From Gymnogyps californianus (taxonomy: Eukaryota > Chordata > Aves > Accipitriformes > Cathartidae), in NCBI RefSeq assembly GCF_018139145.2, contig NC_059477.1, positions 14,185,522 to 14,249,521 of the forward strand: a stretch of DNA of 64,000 nucleotides, written 5' to 3'. The notes under the pieces were generated by a model. The model was given only the letters and a program-made list of their open reading frames with translations. It was not told the DNA's origin and ran no database searches. Positions 50,326 through 64,000 of this stretch are shown piece after piece; the first letter of the stretch is position 1, and the number at the start of each line of letters is the position of its first letter. Position numbers and translations under genes: made by a program.

Positions 50326-52770
50326 GTATAGAGCAAATTCTGTCCCTGTGCCAAGAGTGTAGTACTGCTGTCTAACATTGTACTGTCTAGTGCTTTCACT
50401 TGGAAGTGCAAAATGTGGTTGACCTCTGAAAGAGAGAAAAACGGATTTTTGGTAACTTCTCAAGTATAGTGGGAGCCTAGAAGGACACTAGGACTAGACC
50501 AACTCACATGTTGGTTTATTTTTCCATTGGAAATTCAGATGTTGTTATCACTTTTGCTGATAAGCTTTGAGAAGTAATGAGATTTTGAGAAGTAATGAAT
50601 TGGAGACCAACTACAAGCTTAAGAAGCTGTAAAATATGAGCTATTATATCCAGTACAAGACACAGGCTACACTGTAGTGACTCAGTTATTATAAATTAGC
50701 ACTTATTCCAGTTGTTTGGATTTTGTCTTTCCTTTGAGCAGCGTAAGGAAATAATGCCCAAGTAGATAGTATTAACTGCATCAGATATCCTTTTCTGATT
50801 TTTGTGTAGTGCTGGACACTACATATTTCACGTTGAAAAATGTGCTCTACAAGACCTACAATTATTGTAAGAATTAGAGATCTTTTTATTTTTGCTTTTG
50901 GCTGAAGTACTGACACAGATTTAAGGAATACTAGATCTCTATTTGTTGCATGCAAAGACAATCTCACCTAAATTTTAAAATGAATTTTTTTAGTGGATTT
51001 ACTGGAAAGTCTCCAAGAATTCAGTTTAATCTATTCAATCCAAGCCTATTTCTGACTCTTATTTTCTTTTACAATCGCAGTCTAGAAAAAGCAACCTGGA
51101 CGAGTATTTTAAAATGTACGTTTGAAGAGTGTGCATTCAAATTACAAAATTCTGAACCCAACAAATTTTTGAAAAGTGTTTGAAAAGATGCAGTCCTGTT
51201 CCTGGAGAAGAGGGTGGTCCACACATAGTGATTTCCTGTTTGCATTAGTCAGTAGTGGAATCGAAGATGCTGAGGGTACAGAGAGGTCCATTCCTCTATC
51301 CCATGCGATGCCTGTGTCTCAGGTTATATGGTGACTGAGTAGCTTCCCCATCTGCAGCAACTGAATTTACCTCTAAATATTTTGACCTTCCTCTCAGCAT
51401 GCACTTATGGTCTGAATGGTGCAAGTATTGCTGTGCCATATCATGATTGCTTGGTAATGTAGATTTGTCCCTAATAACACTACAGTAATTTTAGACCAAA
51501 TCATTTTGCTATGAGAGTCTTGCTGTTGTTTTCAGTGGAAGTAAGACCCAGCCTTTCCTACAGAAAATAGTTGTGGACCTATGATATTTTGCAGATACTT
51601 AATCCTGACACTTTCAGCACTGTGAAGATAGGAAGCCAGAAGAACTGCCTATGCTTTCTGATCGTGTAATTGACTCCTGAGATGGCTGCCTACCTTGAAG
51701 ACTTAAAAATGTATTTTTACTTTGCTGGATGATCTCTCCAATGCTGAAAGAATCAGGAGTTACTAAGGGATCCAGATTCCTGGAGTATTATTACAATATA
51801 TTGAGAATTGACTACTTGTCCTATTCTTTCAATTTGCTAGTTGCTAATACGTAACAGAATTTTACTTCTATTCCTTTAGTTCTCTAGTTGTCTTCTCTCC
51901 TGAAAAACTTAACAATGCATAAAGTAGGACAGTGGGATGTAATGTCTTTATGTGTAAACTTACTCAGATAACTAGTATAACCTACTTTCAGGAAGAAAAA
52001 TTAATTTCTGTAAGTAATGAAGTTTTCATTTGGTTTTTACGGGATTTCAGATGGCATTTCTTAAATGAGTGCATGTTCTCATTTGAAAGTCCAGAGTCTC
52101 CAGAAATTTTTTCATGCTTTGGAGTAACTAATTCTGCAAGTGGCATAGAACTAGCTTGTTGGCCACTATACAGAGGACAGAGCAAAGTTTTTGCTCTCTG
52201 TAGCTGTATTGGGACATTTTAAGCCATAGTTGGTTTGATTCATCCTAACATTGTGTGCGGCTGTAAGGCATTAGCCAGCTGTTCCTCTCTTTTGCAGAAG
52301 ATTATCACGCATGTGCCTCTGACCGGGAAGCATTTGAAAATGTATGCTAGCATCTCAGGTTGTGCACCTCATGGTCTGGCAGGTTGAAACACTCCTTCCT
52401 CCTCCTCCTCCTGCAGCACTTTGTGTGGAAAATGTTAATGATGTTAACATGTTTCAGTACACAACAGTTGGGTTTTTTGAACCATCTGAGCTACAGATGA
52501 GGAATAATGATTTATATGATACTTCTTGTCGCTGTCTACATTAACCCTAGGGTATTTATTAAGGCTGATCTCATGGAAAAGCTGCTCCATCTACCCTCTC
52601 TTCTGAAGAATAGTAATAAGAAATGTCAAAAAGTAATTTTGAGTACCGGTGTTAAAAGGCATTTTTCTTGAATTTTCTTACCTGTTTCTGGGCTTAAAAG
52701 CTGAGAATCATCAGGCTTGCTTATCTGCATGTTGTTTCTTCATTGAACTTCTGTCTTCTGAACTTCTGGA
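50326..52770. other. ICA1L-remnant interval, no recognised exon
   Basis: This should be intronic or former exonic sequence of ICA1L. I recognise no exon. A small 18-bp tandem pair (50566-50583 and 50584-50601) is present. The central variable part of ICA1L diverges too quickly to spot by eye, so remnants may be missed. Confidence 0.5.
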
Positions 52771-52856
52771 ATAATTCCAAAAATAAAAATAGGACCGAGC
52801 TGAAAAAACACTGCCAGAAGAGCTGAAAACTAAGCCAGCAGGCCAGAAGAAATTCC
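52771..52856 (-). pseudogene. ICA1L: Possible remnant of the serine-rich ICA1L exon
   Basis: On the - strand one frame reads NFF...GLVFSSSGS.FSA...YFYF, which faintly resembles human FSFLNNLLSSGSSSTSEF. It is in the expected order, between the AH-domain exon and the last exon. Only about a third of positions agree and the region is serine-rich, so chance is quite possible. Confidence 0.25.
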
Positions 52857-54079
52857 CAAACAAATGTGTATGCATGGGGTGGGTCAGTCCCATCATTATT
52901 TGTTAAAGAAATAATTATATAAAAGTTAGATGACAAAGTATTTGCAGTAGTATTGTTTAAAGGTTACATCATTCTTGCAAAAATTGGGTGTTATATTTCA
53001 GAAAGTTCCTTTAAAAAGGATAACGAGAGACTTGACTTTGAGTCTCCATTGTTTGTAATATCCTCTTTCAGCATGAAAATATTTTCCGTTCCCATCAGTT
53101 TTGTCATTTTTTTATTTGGCAAACATGAATATTTTTCCTGAACTTTAAGTAGAATGAAAAATCGTTATTTTTGTTGGCTTGCAGACATTGTAGCTTCCCC
53201 TCCAGTAAGACTGGCAGACTTATTTTTAGAGATGTTGTACCAGTATATGTCTTACACAGTTATTTAGAGAAAGCAGATTAGACGAGCCTACAGAAAAGAT
53301 TTAGTTTAGGGCTTGCTTGCAAGATTGAGTGAGCTATATGTGACAGAGAATATAGTTTTTTTGTGAATATGCAGTAAGTTTTACTCCATGGTTACACAGC
53401 TATCTGCTTAGTGCTCTTGGCTGTCTCCATCTCCCTCTAACCCTGCTCCAAAGGGACTACTTCTGACATTCCAAACTGTTGAGCAGCTTTCCGACAGCTG
53501 CCATTGAAATCGGAATAAAAACAAAACTGTTTTCTTTGCCTTCCTCCCAAGTGTGGATCAGGTGAAAACAGAGCCAATTTCTTGGGTGTGCCAACTCTAC
53601 CCTACTGCTCCATCGCTGGTGTTGGGGTGGTCACCTCTGATGTGCAGCTGTCCCCTTAGGAAGACAACCAAAGACTGAGAGTTGGAGTTGCACTTTGAGA
53701 GAGGATGAACAATAAATCCTGGGCTTTGCAGTTCTAAGGCCAGTCTAAGGAGACGTGAGCCTCTGCGTATAGAGGGAACTGCTTGGCATTTCTGGTGAGG
53801 TGGTCCAAGATATACAGCAACCATTATTTACCACATCACCATGGTGCTGGGCCTTAACCTGTAGTACTCAGGCCTACAGAAAAACTATTTTAGGTGCCTT
53901 TCAAGTGTTTAATAACTTAAGTTTTAACTTTCCTGTTCCTGGTAATTAAGTTAACCAGGTAAAAGATTAAGCACCCTATAAAATCTGTGTTTTCTAAAAA
54001 GAATTTTAAAGAAAATACGTGATAATAAAGCTGCTGCTCCTTTGCCTGTATGGGTATTTCCATCCATTTGGTTTGCATT

Positions 54080-54130
54080 ATAATAGATACAACAGTCTGG
54101 GGACACCTTCTGCAAAGATCTCACTTGGCT
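54080..54130 (-). pseudogene. ICA1L: Possible remnant of the ICA1L KMDVCQK exon
   Basis: The - strand word GATCTTTGCAGAAGGTG differs by one substitution and one missing base from a natural coding of DVCQKV, the conserved AH-domain sequence. Flanking similarity is weak. The position between the other remnants is right. It would also be frameshifted if real. Confidence 0.3.
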
Positions 54131-54148
54131 ATAGCTTCTCTGTCCTCT

Positions 54149-54192
54149 GCCTGCTTCGGCAGCTTGGCCCGCCTGCTTTGGCAGCTTGGCCC
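54149..54192. repeat. Tandem duplication, 2 x 22 bp
   Basis: Units 54149-54170 and 54171-54192 both read GCCTGCTT-GGCAGCTTGGCCC with a single C/T difference. It lies just upstream (- strand) of the possible KMDVCQK remnant and is a recent small duplication. Confidence 0.9.
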
Positions 54193-54280
54193 ACAGTAGC
54201 CTGAAGGACTTTTGTAGTATAGAGGGACTGATGCTGCGCTCTCTTCTCTGCCTCACTAGTGTGAAACCAGCTTGCTCCAT

Positions 54281-57708
<3,428 letters not shown>

Positions 57709-58749
57709 CTGAAGGTAAAAGAACAAAAAATAGTAAAGTACGCAAGAGCCCAAGTGAGCAGAATGTTTTGGGGAAACATAGAAGTGGACTGACTGTAAAT
57801 GACTGACTGACTGTACAGCATAGTTAAAATTAAGACTTTAGCCTTCATGTTTATCAGCATTCACATACAGGCTGCCCCTCATTGCCTTCTTATCACGTGG
57901 CAAGAACAATAATAAATGCTGAGCTAAAAGATGGTACATAAAGTTGATTTTCTTCCATTCTGTGCCACAAAGTGTAAAAGTACCAGAGATGCATGTTCCA
58001 TGAATGCAACCATGTATTTACAGCAGTAACAGGAACCTGTTTGTATGCTCATGGCCAACAGTGCATCTGAACACTGCAAATGCCCAGCTTAGGCAATGCC
58101 CATTTTTTAAATTGGAATTCCCAGCATTCTGAATATAAGTAGAATTAAAATGTCATACGGTAATAATGACTCTTATACTTTTGCCAAGTCTCAGTAGACA
58201 AGTGGGTGAAGGATCTGATTTTGATAGGAAGGTGTGCGTCTATCTACCCAGCAGTAGCATTGAACTCACCTTCAATCTGTTGACTGAAAATGTCCAATAA
58301 TAGCTTGAGTGTGTAACAACAGCTATTGCTTATTGTTGCCCGGGCACTTTAGCAGTAAGATCCCTCCTACAGAATTGCGTAGGGCTTTGCCAAGTGTTAG
58401 TGTATTGGGCTGAAATTTTGGATTTGGTATATCCGTGTGGATGGGTTTATATTAACTTTCGGTCTGAGGTGGTTGTGTGGCGAATCTGAACAGGAGAAGG
58501 ATGTGTGGGAAAGAAATAGAGCAGGCGCACAGCTTGAACTGTCTTGAATGATGGGGAAGAGAGAGGTGTGTAGAGCGCTCTTTTATCACCAGATCATCAA
58601 CACCTGCTAGCTTGTACTTTACATCACAGTTTAGGAAAGTGATTTTTCTCTTGAGGTATAAAATGGCTTTTGCTTTTGACACATGTCCCTCCAAATACCT
58701 CTGCACCATATACATGCACATTCTCTAAATCATACCTTCAATTGAATTA

Positions 58750-63781
<5,032 letters not shown>

Positions 63782-63927
63782 CTCTAATTTGGCATCCAGC
63801 TCTGCATCAGATATTACCACATACTCATCTTCGTTCTTTGGTGAGCTTGTTTCAATTTCCAGTATTTCTTCTGCAATTTGTTGACCACTGGCCTGTCTTT
63901 TGACCTGTCTTGTGTGCAGAAATTCAT
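63782..63927 (-). pseudogene. ICA1L: ICA1L first coding exon remnant with frameshift and lost splice donor
   Basis: The start codon is the complement of 63927-63925. The frame reads MNFCTQDRSKDRPVVNKLQK then KYWKLKQA, matching human ICA1L (MDSFG...SVVRRMQKKYWKTKQV) and ICA1 (SVVNKMQQKYW). About 13 bp are then missing relative to FIKATGKK, so the frame runs to TAA at 63816-63814 after 37 codons. NEDEYVVISDAELDAKLE continues in another frame. The exon end reads GAG|ATAAAC where GAG|GT is expected, so the splice donor is also lost. Both lesions sit at the start of the arfaptin-homology domain. The upstream bases (63928-64000) may be 5' UTR. Confidence 0.92.
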
Positions 63928-64000
63928 GAGCTAGCTCTGTGTGTGCATGTCTGTGTAACAAACTCGAATGTTTTTCAACAACTGGGATAGAGTTAAAGGA
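63928..64000. other. Sequence upstream of the ICA1L start codon remnant
   Basis: Probably 5' UTR or intron of the former ICA1L; no acceptor can be fixed with confidence before the window ends. Confidence 0.4.

Noticed and set aside
58452..58721. - strand frame resembling the ICA1L SKAxF...LK...DVC...L region
   Set aside because: It would lie upstream of the 57.5-57.7 kb exon that encodes earlier residues, so the order is wrong, and the identity is weak.

Overview
The window is vertebrate, almost certainly avian, nuclear DNA. The signs are large introns with GT-AG borders, a TATA-less CpG-island promoter, two CR1 LINE 3' ends, and three solo LTRs of a type common in bird genomes (CR1 subfamilies and LTR recognised from memory, not searched). 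The LTR type and the gene content fit a neoavian bird, but I cannot name the species.

Layout. (1) 1-12.0 kb is intergenic, with no confident gene. It holds a solo LTR (10410-11010), a 48-nt pyrimidine tract, a small inverted-repeat cluster, and an SRCR-like coding fragment that may be a chance or decayed exon. (2) 12.0-13.6 kb is a CpG island with two CCAAT boxes and a GC box. It is the promoter and first exon of FAM117B (ALS2CR13). (3) 12681-39000 on the + strand is the complete FAM117B coding region. Its eight coding exons join in phase to a 590-codon protein, against 589 in human. Intron 2 carries the second solo LTR (antisense, with a 43-nt C run), and introns 4 and 5 each carry a CR1 3' end. 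(4) 39001 to about 44.7 kb is the probable 3' UTR. (5) 44.7-49.1 kb is a short intergenic stretch with a perfect 3 x 28-bp tandem repeat and locally duplicated segments. (6) 49.1-64.0 kb on the - strand holds the remains of ICA1L (ALS2CR15), the expected tail-to-tail neighbour of FAM117B.

The most notable result is that ICA1L looks like a decayed unitary pseudogene. The first coding exon has a ~13-bp frameshifting deletion, and its splice donor reads AT instead of GT. An arfaptin-homology exon has two frame-breaking deletions and an in-frame stop. The last exon has lost its stop codon and several conserved residues. The remnants remain in the right order, orientation and syntenic place, separated by introns, so this is not a retrocopy.

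A second notable point lies inside FAM117B. The human ETGE tetrapeptide, a KEAP1-binding type motif, reads ETGD here. This could be relevant because KEAP1 itself is reported to be lost or altered in Neoaves.
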